From Dentipellis sp. KUC8613 (taxonomy: Eukaryota > Basidiomycota > Agaricomycetes > Russulales > Hericiaceae), in NCBI GenBank assembly GCA_002286715.1, contig NSJX01000003.1, forward strand, positions 546,680-610,679: 64,000 bases of DNA. Reading direction: 5' to 3'. The position numbers and the translations under genes were made by a program. Position 1 is the first letter of the stretch. Each line of letters opens with the position of its first letter. Shown piece by piece: positions 44,401 to 56,426 of this stretch. The notes under the pieces are model-generated. The model was given only the letters and a program-made list of their open reading frames with translations, searched no databases and was not told the DNA's origin.

Positions 44401-45622
44401 CGAGAAGCCGACGCGTGACACGACGCTCCGGATGAAGCACGGAACGTACGACAAGATCGAGGATGACGGTCTGATTGCCCCTGGAACTGGTGTCAATGGC
44501 GAGGACATCATCATTGGCAAGACTGCGCCGATACCACCAGACAGCGAGGAGTTGGGACAGAGGACACGGACACATACCCGCCGAGACGTGTCGACGCCGC
44601 TCAAGAGTACCGAGAGCGGTATCGTTGATCAGGTCTTGATCACCACCAACTCCGAGGGTCAGAAGTTCGTCAAGGTCCGCGTGCGGTCGACGCGTATTCC
44701 CCAGATCGGCGACAAGTTCGCTTCTCGTCACGGTCAGAAGGGTACCATCGGTATCACCTACCGCCAGGAAGACATGCCCTTTACCGCAGAGGGTATCACC
44801 CCTGACATCATCATCAACCCTCACGCCATTCCCTCCCGTATGACCATCGGACATTTGGTCGAGGCGCTGCTCTCGAAGGTCGCAACACTCATCGGAAACG
44901 AGGGTGACGCGACGCCGTTCACGGATCTCACCGTCGAGTCCGTCTCGTCGTTCCTCCGACAGCAGGGCTACCAGTCCCGTGGCCTTGAGGTCATGTATCA
45001 TGGACACACCGGCCGCAAGCTGCAGGCGCAGGTGTACCTTGGACCGACGTACTACCAGCGCCTGAAGCATATGGTGGACGACAAGATTCACTCCCGTGCG
45101 AGAGGACCGGTGCAGATTCTGACGAGACAGCCTGTGGAGGGTCGTAGTCGTGATGGTGGTCTGCGTTTCGGAGAGATGGAACGTGATTGTATGATTTCGC
45201 ATGGTGTTGCTGCCTTCTTGAAGGAGCGCTTGTTCGATGCTAGCGATGCTTATCGCTTGCACGTCTGTGATATGTGCGTATCTTTGTTATCATCTCTTTT
45301 TGTGCTTGGACCAACCGCGATTCTGTAGTTGTGGACTGACGGCTATCGCCAACTTGGTTCGTACTCTCATTTTTTTAAATCCTACGTTTTATTGACCTGG
45401 CCTCTACTTGTCTACAGAAAAAGCAAAGCTTCGAATGTCGCGCATGTAAAAACAAAACGGCATGTTCACAGTTGTATATTCCTTACGCTGCGAAGCTTCT
45501 GTTCCAGGTAAGTGCATACAAAATGTCTCCACGAAATCATGCTAAATGAGGTACAGGAATTACAAAGTATGAACATTGCTGCTCGTCTGTACACCACGTC
45601 GACGGGTCGCATACGGGACTAG
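41447..45622 (+). CDS. RPB2: RNA polymerase II second-largest subunit RPB2
   Basis: Exon 1 is ATGAGTGCAG, followed by a GTTCGC-type donor and exon 2 giving [20 protein letters not shown]. The frame then covers the protrusion and lobe ([33 protein letters not shown]), fork ([20 protein letters not shown]), the hybrid-binding region ([36 protein letters not shown]), the wall, and the clamp ([20 protein letters not shown]). The C-terminal zinc ribbon is complete with CDICG and CRACKN. Eight or nine introns are present. The last exon, after an intron at 45513-45557, ends TTSTGRIRD with stop at 45620-45622. RPB2 forms the core with RPB1. No abnormality is seen. It is the best taxonomic marker in the window. 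Confidence 0.97.
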
Positions 45623-45738
45623 CCTTTCACGGACATTCTGGTGACTTTGTCAGGGATAGTAGATGATGCAGTCCACATTTGTACTCTACGCAATATAATA
45701 ATACTGTTTTAGTGAGGCATACCGGCTGTCTATCACAA

Positions 45739-48068
45739 TCAGTCATCGTGGTCCTTGCCTCCACTCATGAGCCCCTGGCGCTCATGCGCAACCCCTTCGT
45801 GGGGCGATACCCGCCGCGCGGATGGAAGCTTGTCTTCATCATCCTCAAGGTCGTGCGCGTCTTCGTCTCCTATCTCGAACACGACATTGTCCTCGTGCAA
45901 TGCCACGGAACCGTGAGGTCCGTTGACGAGAGTTGCTTCATCGTCATCGCGGTGGCGGTTGAGCGTGCGATGCTCAATGGCATCGAACTCGTAGTCTTCT
46001 GCGTCCTCTTCATCTTGCGCAAGCTCGTCAGACATGACCAATGTAAATATTCAGAATAAATTAGCTGGGTTGATCATAGATTTATAGAGACGGCACTTAT
46101 CTTCTGTTGTGGTCGGACGGCCGCCAGAGGTAAGCAATTGCTGCGAAGGCGACAAAATACAGAAGGGCAAGCCAGCCGTCAAGGAGCCACCACCGGACTT
46201 TCCAGGTCTTGGCGGCGTAGTCTTCGGCCAGGCGACCAGAGAAACTCAAGGAAGACACGACGAAGAAAATTGCAACGACGAACACAACAAAGAGAAGGAT
46301 CCAGTGCAACCTCTGGAACATCCTCAACTTGTAGTGTTGCTTTCTGGCTTTGAGCTGAGACATGGTAGCTGAGGACGACAAGTCAGCGTGAGACAAGTAT
46401 AAGGAAGAGTGGCATGACTACCATTCAGAGAATAGAGAATCCACATCAAGAATCCACTGAGCGTGAAAGCAAGCGGGATAACAAAGAGCAATAGGATGAG
46501 AGCAGAGGTCGACTCGAATTCAAGCTCGACGATGCCGACAGCGTACAAAACTGCTCGGCAATGTTAATAACGTGTGGAGTCTAAGGGGAATAGTCATACC
46601 TCCGAAGATGAAGTGAGCACCAGCCAGGATTTGACATTTGCGCATGGTACGCCCAAGGTCATCCCTGACCACGCTGAGACCAAGAGATACGACAAGAAGC
46701 ATGAAGAAAGAAAGCGAGTTTCGACCGGCATCCAGGATAGCCACCACGAAGAGGAAGACGGTTGCCGCTGCACCCTTGCCATGGGCATTTAGGTAGCGAT
46801 AGTAAGCTGAAGTCTCATTAGTGATTGACCCGGACACTTGAGCTCAAAAATATATACCTAGATTAGCAACCATCTCGATTACTAGAAATCCGACGAGGAA
46901 GGAAAGGTAGTACTACGGAACTGTTAGTAAAAGACACCCACGATACACGTGCATACAGGGCCTCACCTGTATGGGTAGAACTTCAGATAGGTGCTTATAA
47001 TAGGTCCAACCCCAAGCAGCAGCGAAGACAAGATACACCATAAGCATGATGAAGTAGAACTGGCGCGCGCTATGTCAGCGCCGACGGAAGAATACGGAGT
47101 ATCCAAAGGGACGCACTGTAACTTTGGGATAGTCAGTTGCTGGCAGCTGTCCATTGAACTTGTTCCGGAAGAAAACTTCGCCCTTATAAGAAGGATGAAC
47201 ATCAGATGTATTGTCCTGGCGAGCCATCAGGCTGCGCGTTGCAGACGTCGAGGTTGGTAAGACGGTCACAGGTACAACAGCTGTGGACAACTTAGTTGTA
47301 TTCAGAGACGCTCATAAAAGCACTCACCAACACAATAATATCCTGTCTTACGGACAAGATACTGTATTGGCTCAGCATACGTTAGAATTCCAGAAGGGCT
47401 TGGGTTGAGTGCGGTCGATTGTCTTCGTTGAAGGAAAGGAGTGTCAAATTCACTGGGTGGGGGCGTAGGGTTTCCTGCAGGATTGTCCCAAAAGCCATCC
47501 GCTCCAACAGTGTCGTTGTTTGACTCTGATGGGGGAGGGACGGGAGAACCTGGAGTGTTAAACGCGACTCTCGCCGACCAGAAGCTAGTCTCGTTGATAG
47601 CCTTCCCTTCGGGGAGGTCAAGAATGAAACGGCCTAGTTGCGAGGCATCGCAAAAACCACCTCTAACCGCATCCGAGGTGCACACATACGTTTTCTGCTA
47701 CGCGGGATATATTTAATCGTTTAGGGGGATACGTGGCCGCGGCCGAACACTCACAGGCAAGTAGTCATTCTCGTCCGAAGTGACTTTTCCGAGGTACGGC
47801 GAGTCTTTCCATTCGTAGATCACCATAGCCAATTGGCCCTGAGAAGTGCTATCGAAAGAAACTAGCACAAGCTGAATATGAGCGTGTGTGTACGCAGGAA
47901 CGCGGAACGCGTACCATTAATGAACGTGTTCTTGTTGCTCCACATGCCGGAGCATATCTGCCTCGAATAGTCGGTGTCTAGAATAGGAACGCTGTACGCT
48001 GCCACACATGATGAGGATGCGAGGGCGAGGGCGGCGGCGAGAAGAGAGGGCGGACGTAGCCCGAGCAT
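45739..48068 (-). CDS. Ptm1/GOST-family seven-transmembrane Golgi/endosome protein
   Basis: Starts at ATG 48066-48068 with a signal peptide (MLGLRPPSLLAAALALASSS). The lumenal domain has DTDYSRQICSGMWSNKNTFI, a Cys pair near TYVCTSDAVRGGFCDAS and a Pro/Ser-rich loop, ending KTGYYCV. Seven hydrophobic helices follow, with FYFIMLMVYLVFAAAWGW, YYLSFLVGFLVIEMVANLAY, AGRNSLSFFMLLVVSLGLSVV, and later RWWLLDGWLALLYFVAFAA. The cytosolic tail is acidic with LAQDEEDAEDYEFD. This lumenal Golgi-dynamics-like fold plus the S-L-S-F-F and LGLSVVRDDLG motifs is typical of the LU7TM/GOST family (yeast Ptm1, human GPR107/TMEM87). It shares a 110-bp divergent gap with SNX4. Eight or so introns are present. Confidence 0.87.
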
Positions 48069-48178
48069 GCTGGACGTCGGACGGAGGAAGTGTTGACGCT
48101 TGTTGTCCGGGCCCGCCCCGACGACGCGTCTCGATCAGGAGCTGAGTCGCTCGACCTCCTGCGCTCGTCCACAACACC

Positions 48179-50000
48179 ATGTTCGGCGACGACAACGACG
48201 TCTACGACACCATCACCTGGGAGTCTCCCAACGTAACATCTTTAGATGAAGACAACACCACAACACCCTCTGGCCCTGGCTTCCGAACGGCCGAGAGCGA
48301 AGATGGACGAGGGCCCCATGATCCCAAGTGGGAAGGTTACCTGATTACCTCGGTGAAGGACCCAGTCAAGGAGCTCGCGGAAACAAAGGATGCATATGTC
48401 TCGTATCTCGTTACTGCGAAGGTGAATGGAGTGTCACATGCGATACCCTTCTTCACTCACGACTGCGCAGACCAATCTACCTATATTCTCATCCCCAACG
48501 CCTTCTGCGCGCAGGCGGTTTCAGGACTTTGTCTTTCTTCGAAACCACCTAGCAAGAGACTTCCCAGCATGCGTCGTGCCTCCTTTACCCGACAAGCACC
48601 GGTTAGGTGAGTGAAGACCCCGTACTGCGTCGAATGTACGCTGAGGGTGCGTTAGAATATATCACCGGAGACAGGTTTAGTCCCGAGTTCATGGAACGGC
48701 GCAGACAAGAGTAAGTGTGCGGCTCTGAAGTCCCCTCAGTCGTACTTATCCTCGTTCAGCCTTCACCGTTTCCTCCAGAGGCTAGCCCGGCATCCCACCC
48801 TCCAGCGCAGTACCCTTGTTCGTGCATTCTTCGAGTCCACAGAATGGGTATGTCTGACACGCTATCCTTCGTCACGGAGGCCTCTCTTATCTTTTTTTCT
48901 TAGCACGTCATCATGCATCAACACGTTGCCCATCCCCCAGGGCCTGAGCAATCGCAAGGTGTCATCGACAATATCTCAGATACCCTGCTCAATGCCTTTG
49001 CGCGCGTACGCAAGCCTGACGAGCGTTTCCTTTCCATGCGTGAGAATGTCGATAAGTTCGAGGAAAGCATCGCAACCTCTGAACGGCTCTGGACTCGTGT
49101 TCGAGGGCGCACGACGGGTAAGTTATGGATTCCCACTCTCTATTGTACCGGATCTAAGACTAAATGAGCGGGCAATCCTGACAACCCCGGTGAAGATCTC
49201 ACGGCGGACTATCACGACTTGGCAGTCGCAGTGCAAGGGCTTGGCTTCCTGGAGTCTGGCATTACGGACCAGTTGAACCATTTCTCGAACACCCTGCTAG
49301 AGTTTTCAGCCCTTTTGCGCCATACGGTGAGGCTGTCCAGTGTCACGTCGTCGGTCAACTTCATCTTCTGACAACCTATAGACGCAAAACACGACAGACC
49401 CATTCCTCGTTCACCTGCACTCCCTGCTCACCTATTCGCATGCCCATCGAGCTGTTCTCAAGCTTCGTGACCAGAAACAGCTTGACCTTGAAGAGCTCAC
49501 GGATTACCTGTCTGGTGTTACCGCTGAGCGCGATCGCCTATCTGCAATTATCAACGGGCATGCAGGGAGCTCGGGTCTCGGTCTCAGTGCGTACTTGAGG
49601 GACAAGGTTGATGCCATTAGGGGCGCCGATGATGACAGGAGCAGAGTCGAGAAAATGAAGAAGCTCGATGTCAAGATTAAGGAGGTAAGGCACACAGACT
49701 ATCTCTCTTGTACTTCCAGGTCTAACATTGCGTTCAGCTCCAAGACGCCGTGACGACAGCACATGAGACTTCCGATGCTTTCAGTGACGAAACGTTGCGT
49801 GAACAGGCTGTCTTCCAATATGCGAAGGAGGCGGAGATGAAGGAAATGCTCACCAATCTCGCCGACGGGCAGATTGAACTTTATAAGAGTGTACGTACCT
49901 CAAATCTCATCGCGTCCACCCCTCTGACTATCCTGCATAGGCCATGGAGGAATGGGACAGAATTATCCCCGTTATACAACGAATACGGGTGGACGTTTAG
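48179..50000 (+). CDS. SNX4: Sorting nexin SNX4/Atg24 (PX-BAR)
   Basis: Begins MFGDDNDVYDTITWESPN with an acidic leader. The PX domain holds WEGYLITSVKDPVKELAETK and, after an intron, RRRFQDFVFLRNHLARDFP (phosphoinositide-binding Arg) and VVPPLPDKHRLEYITGDRF, then FMERRRQDLHRFLQRLARHP. The C-terminal half is a helical BAR region ending WDRIIPVIQRIRVDV. SNX4/Atg24 sorts cargo from endosomes back to the Golgi and supports selective autophagy. Around eight introns are seen. The stop is at 49998-50000. It converges with REV7 with 137 bp between stops. Confidence 0.92.
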
Positions 50001-50137
50001 GGCAGCTAACTTACCGCATCTTCCTCACGCTTTCTAGTGTATTGTATTCTGGACCTGATATTGATACCTCTTCGCACATACTGGCGTACTCGTTTAATCG
50101 TATGATGCCTTCTGTCTCATACAATTCGTCAAGTACG

Positions 50138-51254
50138 TCAAACAGCCTTTTCTTTTCCCTTTGACTTGGGTCGGGGTTGAGTTGTTCCCGGGAACAACCT
50201 CTTCTTGTCTTCAGACTCTTGTACAGCTAAAGATAACTAAGCGATGCACAGGTCAAGGGAAGCCATGACGAAGGACGGTAGTTCAGACTTACATTAATAA
50301 CTCCTGTGTTTACAGCTCGAACCATGTGAAGCTCAGCCTTTTCGGATACGCCAGTCGTTGTGTGCTCAGTCACCGCAGGGATCCACGGTGGAGGCTCGTC
50401 CTTCAAAAATGAAGATCAGGTCATGGTTTGCTGTATCCCGAGAACCAAATCATCCTACCTTTGAGGGCTGAACAGTAGGCACCTTGCCATCCTGCAACTC
50501 GAGTACTATCGCGAACGAATTGTCAGCTGCCGTATGTTGTTGTTCATCAGCAGAGCTGCTAAAACCCGAGCAATCCAATGCCTACCATCCAGAGACAGTT
50601 CGCCCAATTGGGCCTCTATCATATTCAACTTGACCAGAAACGAACGAAAGTATGGCCCGAGGGCCCCAGCCGGTATGGCTTCCTCTACACTACGAGAGCA
50701 CTAATCGGTACTGTATGGCTATAGCGTAAACCTTTGGCATACCTTGTATCCTTGTTGAAAGACTCTATCTCAACCATAGTTTGGACCGAAAAAATGAACC
50801 GCTCCAAAGCGACCTCATCCTTGTCCTTGATGACGACGACGACTTTGTCCACGTTTCCCTGATATGACAAGGAGGAATTGGTTCCAAACTGGACCGGAGG
50901 GACTAAGCTTAATTTACCAGAGCTAGCTCGCTTTCGATTGCCTTGATGGCACCAGAGATGTACTCGTTGAGCACAGGGTGCCGCGATTGGAAAACCGGTG
51001 TGTTGTATTTCTGACGGCGGATGAACAAGTCCGCGGGGTAGATGTGGCGTACATACAGAATCGTATGAATGGCGACTTCGACTGCATGCTGGTGTCAGCA
51101 GTGGATGAGTATACGGAGGTTTTTCGCGTACTGAATTCCGTGATGCCACGAACGGTCTCTGTAGAGGGAAACGTTGTGATAAGGGGCACGGATCACAGAG
51201 GCTTGAAGGAGTGGACTACGAACGATTGAACGTCAATGGAGTTTCGGGTAACAT
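50138..51254 (-). CDS. REV7: HORMA-domain protein REV7/MAD2L2
   Basis: The first exon is short: ATG at 51252-51254 gives MLPETPLTFN, then a GTTCGT donor. The second exon gives TVRGITEF, and the third VEVAIHTILYVRHIYPADLF, IRRQKYNTPVFQSRHP and LNEYISGAIKAIESELAL, the conserved HORMA start of Rev7. Later exons carry DKVVVVIKDKDEVALERFIF, VEEAIPAGALGPYFRSFLVK, FAIVLELQDGKVPTVQPSK and DEPPPWIPA, matching the Rev7 seatbelt. The C-terminus is basic (KSKGKEKAV). Rev7 is the accessory subunit of translesion polymerase zeta and also acts in shieldin-like repair. Seven exons were worked out by eye from frame and splice signals. The two shortest introns are the least certain. Confidence 0.85.
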
Positions 51255-51556
51255 ATCACATAATTTAGCTCCCAGATTAACAAAGAATTTTGTTCCACTG
51301 GGGCATCTGTAAATTGCAGAAGCACGTTGGTAATGCCGGCGGGAGGATTGAGCCAAGGAAGTGGGCAGAGCCAAGCTGGCGCATTCACTAAGACTCATTC
51401 GGAGTTGATTATGTATTATTTATCCCAGTTAGGCAACCGGCGTGGTTCGTGAGCAAGGTAATCGCTATTGGATAGATAATTCTCCTCTAGAGTGCGTGGT
51501 ATCCAACGAGATGAGACAAGTAAAGTATGTCTAGTCTACATACGTACGTACGCGTG
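51255..51556. other. Intergenic
   Basis: Holds the REV7 promoter and the MFS 3' flank. No gene is supported. Confidence 0.45.
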
Positions 51557-53583
51557 CTATGCGCGCTCGGCTAATTTCCGCCTTCGCTCTCGCCAAACGG
51601 GCCCCCATTTCACCTCTACATACAATAACGGCGTGACGGCCACACACGTCGCCGCCAAAATAACGTATGTCCATCCGTCTCCCACCGCATCTATGATGAT
51701 ATTGACGACAGAGACCATCGCAGCGCCCAGCGAACAACGAATTAGATTATTCTGATAGAGTATGAATTAATGGACGCTCGAGAAGCAAGGAAGGGTCAGG
51801 GACTTACACATGCGGTAATGGAGGATCCTTGTGCTGGAGCAAGATCGACAAGCAGCGTCTGTACTGCATTCATGATGGAGACGATGGCGTAGCCCACTGA
51901 GACAGAGTGAGCTTCAAATATTTTTATCGCTTCAAAGCGCTACTTACTAATGAACTGTAGGATTAGTGGGCCCGCTATAGAGACTTGCGCCTTGAGACAC
52001 CATCCGTAGCCTACCATGCATCCCAAGTACAGGACCATGAAAACAGGCATAGTGCGTAGACGTGCTACCTCGAGGGGGAAGCCGCTGTCCTTGGCGCGGT
52101 CTCTTGCGCTCATCTTCTTTTCCGGGTCAAACTTGCCCTGTTTGATCATCTTGTCCTCCAGGGCTCGGTACTCTCGATCGAGCATCTTCCCCGTAACGAG
52201 ACTGCCGACAGCCATGCCTCCGCCAATGGCCAAGAAACATAGGCCGATGTCCGTTTGATTGAGGAACGGGTAGACGACGTCGAATAGGGTTGAGAACGAA
52301 GCCGTCACGCCATAGAAAGCGGCGTAGTATATACCGTTTAGGATGAGCAGAACAACGACATCGGGATATGTGAAGAGCACGAGCGGATTGTTGAAGGACT
52401 TGCGGGGAGGTCTTTCATCTATGATCTCATCTTCTCTGATCTCACCTATCATTGGGATCATGCCGACTCTGTAGAGGAACGGAGGGGGAATGCTCCCGTC
52501 GCCCACCATAGACCGTAACGTCTCTGGCAAAAAGCTTGAGACGCGCTTTCAGCGGCGAGTTCTCTCACAGCAGGTGAATAACTTACAGAAATATCACCAC
52601 AAGGCATACGGCGGATGATATGCATAGGAACCAGAATATCGCTCTAGACAAGTGGTTCAACTGAGGCTCACGGCCACTTTGATCGTATGACAAACACGTA
52701 CCTCCAGCCCAACCCTTGCGTAAGGCCACCGCCTATGACGGGCCCAATACTAGGACCGACCTTGAGAATGAGTCCTTTTAGGAATTGCGAGGCTCAAAGA
52801 AGTAGAGGAGCATACCATGGGGCCGAAGCTAATCAGGCCGAAAAATCCGCCTCGTTCCGCAGGCGTTGCGATATCCGCGATAACGCCAGCGCCTAGACGC
52901 CGCGCGTCAACATCGTGTTGCTGGCGGAATATTCGGAAAGCTCACCAAGTGCGATTGTGCTCGCCGAACCAGCAGCCTGTATGCATCGAAGGAGCATTAA
53001 AAGCCAGTACGCGGAACTCGGAGTAAGGGCGAGTCCAACGCAGGACAGAGAGAGAAGAAGCAGGCAACCCAAGAACATAGGTCTACGTCCCCATCTATCG
53101 GAAAGCGTCCCCCAAAACATCGGACCTATTAGATACGAACCTCAGCTTCAGCGAGCGATGATATGCGGACAAGAAAATAGTCTACGCACTGATACCCTGC
53201 ATGATCATGTAAACCGTCACCGTAAGGTTAATCAACTCGACGGATTTGTGAAATTGGGACGCCATCACTGGGATGGCTGGAAAGTATATATTCGCAGTAA
53301 GGGGACTTGAACACATGCACTATGAGCTCGTGTAGATTACTGAGGTGCGAAGTATTCCTCACCTGAATATGCCAGCAAGAGAGGCCATACTAACGAGAAA
53401 CCATTTCTGGCCTGTCGTAAAGACGCTGTAGGGCCTTTCCTTCACCTCGCTAGCACGGGTATCGGGTTTCATCTTGGTATCGTTTTGTGAGAAAACACGC
53501 ATGCCGTCATGTTCGTCGGCATTATAAGTTTGAGCGTGGACAAGTGTCTTGTCGAGGCTGTCTGGTCCCGGTCCCGACGACAT
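51557..53583 (-). CDS. MFS transporter, DHA1-like drug:H+ antiporter
   Basis: ATG at 53581-53583 (MSSGPGPDSLDKTLVHAQ). A hydrophilic N-terminus of about 60 residues precedes WFLVSMASLAGIFR. Subsequent exons give GPMFWGTLSDRWGRRPMF (the G-x(3)-D-RxGRR motif of loop 2-3), LRCIQAAGSASTIALG-AGVI (motif B), DIATPAERGGFFGL and GPSIGPVIGGGL (motif C), then a long cytosolic loop with EIREDEIIDERPPRKSF between the two halves. The tail is EMKWGPVWRERRRK. All helices needed for a 12-TM DHA1 carrier are present. Six introns keep frame. Related to, but not a duplicate of, the 28.8-kb MFS gene. Substrate unknown. Confidence 0.87.
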
Positions 53584-54383
53584 CAAGTTGCAAAGCCATA
53601 GGAACCGAGGGATGCAGGCCTGGTCTTGGTAGTCGAGAGGGGTGTAGATGCATGTTTTCCATAAATACCAATCTCACGAGGAAGCATGAACTTGCAAGCC
53701 GTGATTCTACTTTTCTCCATATGTCATTTTCGCCCACGTTCCGTCCGACAGATCCGAACACGGCGCTCCAAAATCCCTCCCAATTAGGCTTCCGACGGTT
53801 GGGTTTTCGTCCTCCCCTTCATTCCATCGGCATTGCGTCCGATCTTAGGTTATTCCTATTGGCTGTCGCTCGAGTGAGCGCTCTTTGACGCTGTGTTTGT
53901 CATCAAATCGGCCACGACTAATAGCGCGATTCGGCTCGGACCTTCGATGGGTGGCTGTAGTGTGCAGCAAAATTGTAGCTTTTTGTAATGGTCCACTGGA
54001 TGGAAGTTGTTGAAGCTCCAATGCAATATTCAGTTTGCATGAAACGCGGGGGTCAGACATCTGGGTCCCCACATCTGGAAAGGGTTATCCAACTGCCTGC
54101 AAACGATAACGGCGACACCCTGGGCCTTGGGTTCGAGCCAGATGCAGATTATGTTTTCAGTCCATTTTGAAAGAGGTGAAAACCTTGCATTCAAACCGGT
54201 TCGCTTGTCCGCCTAATCCCATTGACTATATGCATCGGTCTGTGCAACATTTGCAGCATTTGGCCCACTTTTGTACACTGGATATCGACCATGAAGCTTT
54301 GATACAAACCGATATAATCGCGTGTAGTCGTACATCGCTACCTCTTACCCCTACTCGTCGCCACGATCCTTGAGACCGAAAGC
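53584..54383. other. Intergenic, MFS promoter
   Basis: About 800 bp without a supported gene. Several short frames exist, but none has splice partners or recognisable sequence. Confidence 0.45.
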
Positions 54384-55587
54384 TCATTTGAGGTATCGTG
54401 GAAGGACATCGTGAACAGAGGTCAGAGGATGCGAATATTCTTCCATGAAGTGGGCGAACGGCAAGCGATCTGGTGAATATTGCGAAGACTCCACGTTGTC
54501 GTGTTTAAGTTGCTCGACCTGAAGATGAGTCGGTTACGGTAAATGAGAGACTGATGAGAAAAAGTTACACAAGGAACGTACTTGAGATTGAGAGATCGTA
54601 AAGACGTTGTGCGGGAGCCTCTCCAATACCATGGCTTGCAATGTTGCTGCTGACCAAGGAACGGGAACTATGGGGCGGGTGCGGCCGGTGTATTTCAGCA
54701 CCAACTCCATAATTTGTCGAAAAGTGAACACTGTCGGCAGCTTGTGAGTATAGCTGATCACCAAGCTTTTTGCCCATAGACATACCCTCAGGACCGCCGG
54801 CTTCTATGATCTTCCCAGCGACCCTTTCCCGGATCTTGTTATCCTTCCTCGTCAGGATCTCTACAAGTTCGGCGACATCTCCGACGTAGACAGGTTGGAA
54901 GCGTGTTTTACCGTTTCCAAAGACGGGTAATATGGGCAGAAAATAGGAAAGTGTCGCAAACCTCTGATCATGACGAACGACGTCGGTAAGTGGTACTTCG
55001 AACGTGACAATGAACATACGTTGAAAAATTCATCACCCGGACCGAATATAAGACTTGGCCGGATGATGGTTGCATCGGGGCAATGCGTAAAAACGGCTTC
55101 TTCTCCGAGTGCTTTAGTCTTTTCGTATGGTATGGAGCTCGTCTTGTCTGCGCCGATAGCGCTGATGTGGATGACCTTTGCATTGTTTTGCTTTGCTGCC
55201 TTTGCGACATTCTCTGCGCCTCTCCACTGGATCTCGTCAAACTGTTCTCGAGAGCCGTTCAAGATGCCGACAAGGGACACCACAACATCAGCACCCTCGA
55301 ACGCAGCGGCGAGGATCTCCGGCTTTGTCACGTCGACTTTGACGGGGGGAAGAAGACATTCGGATGGGATGATATGCTTCAGCGATCCGTGGACACGTTC
55401 GGGATGGCGCGAAGATATCTGTACACGGCGCAGTAAATTCTGGGCGGCATTGTTCTTGCTGATGGAGACAACGATATTTCGACCTGTGAATGCTTTAGAA
55501 CACGTTGGACACGTAGGGATAAAATGAAGTACCTAGGAATCCAGCACCGCACAAAACAACTCTCTGAGAGATCTGATGAGCGGCCAT
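54384..55587 (-). CDS. NDUFA9-like atypical short-chain dehydrogenase
   Basis: ATG at 55585-55587 starts MAAHQISQRVVLCGAGFLG, a Rossmann nucleotide-binding loop (GxxGFLG) split by an intron. Then follow SSRHPERV, DVTKPEILAAAFEGADVVVS, LVGILNGSREQFDEIQWRGA, VIHISAIGADKTSS, IPYEKTKALGEEAV (Y-x(3)-K), IIRPSLIFGPGDEFFN, and TRFQPVYVGDVAELVE. The C-terminus has QVEQLKHDN. This motif order is that of the NDUFA9/complex I 39-kDa-like family, and it resembles the alphaproteobacterial branch. It may serve complex I or coenzyme Q related chemistry in mitochondria, although no clear presequence is seen. Five introns are resolved. Confidence 0.83.
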
Positions 55588-56426
55588 GGATGGGGTGCGA
55601 AACGAGAACAGTCATGTCGTTACCGCTACGCGAGATATAAAACAACCCTTCAGCCGGAACCAAGGTATGCATTCCTGCTTCGGGCGGGATGACGTCGACG
55701 CCGATGCAATTCATGAGAAACAAAATCGGTCAACATACGTGTATCCGAACAATTGCAAGCATTATAGCGAGCTAGAGTCCTGCGGATGCAAACGGATAGG
55801 ATGTGGATGCCGGTAGGAAAGCATAGAGAAGACACGCCACCAACTTCTGCACCGTCGAGGCGATCGCAGGACTATGACTGACGATAGCAGGTCGAAGTCG
55901 TGGCATGCGACATGCTGACCCGCTTCGACGTATCCATCTCAGCGCTCCTAGACCGACACGGTCTCTCATATATCATGTTAATTCCCGGCGAGCATTTGAG
56001 GCAATCGACAGATGTCAAGACAGCACGATGAGAGCTTCAGACGGCTGTCAGATGGAGGAAGCGGCTGAGGTGGGACAGGGTGGGACAGAGTGAGCAGCCG
56101 CGGGCGTGACATGGCAGTCTCGAAGGGATTTTAAATTCGGAGGGGGGTACAATCATGGCCGATAGATAGCTGGCGGAGGTGTGGTACCATCGGATGTCGG
56201 CGAGGATGCATGGATGGTCGGAACGCATGAATATCTGTTGGTCGACGGGATGAGGGGCACAACGTTCCATGCATGACGTGAGAAGTTGAAGAAGGCCGTC
56301 TTCAACAAGTTGCGGGTGAGTGTCCCGGCACCCGATCGATTGCCGTAGACGGCACTGGCCCGACTCGACTCCGCCGCCACTGCAGTCGTCCACGTCGAAG
56401 AAACATTTGATCGCTCCTCACGAGCA
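55588..56426. other. Intergenic, no convincing gene
   Basis: Promoter side of the NDUFA9-like gene. Short frames on both strands lack splice support. Confidence 0.4.

Noticed and set aside
54100..54160. Possible tRNA because of a GGGTTCGAGCC-like B box
   Set aside because: No matching acceptor stem, D arm or anticodon arm can be folded around it.
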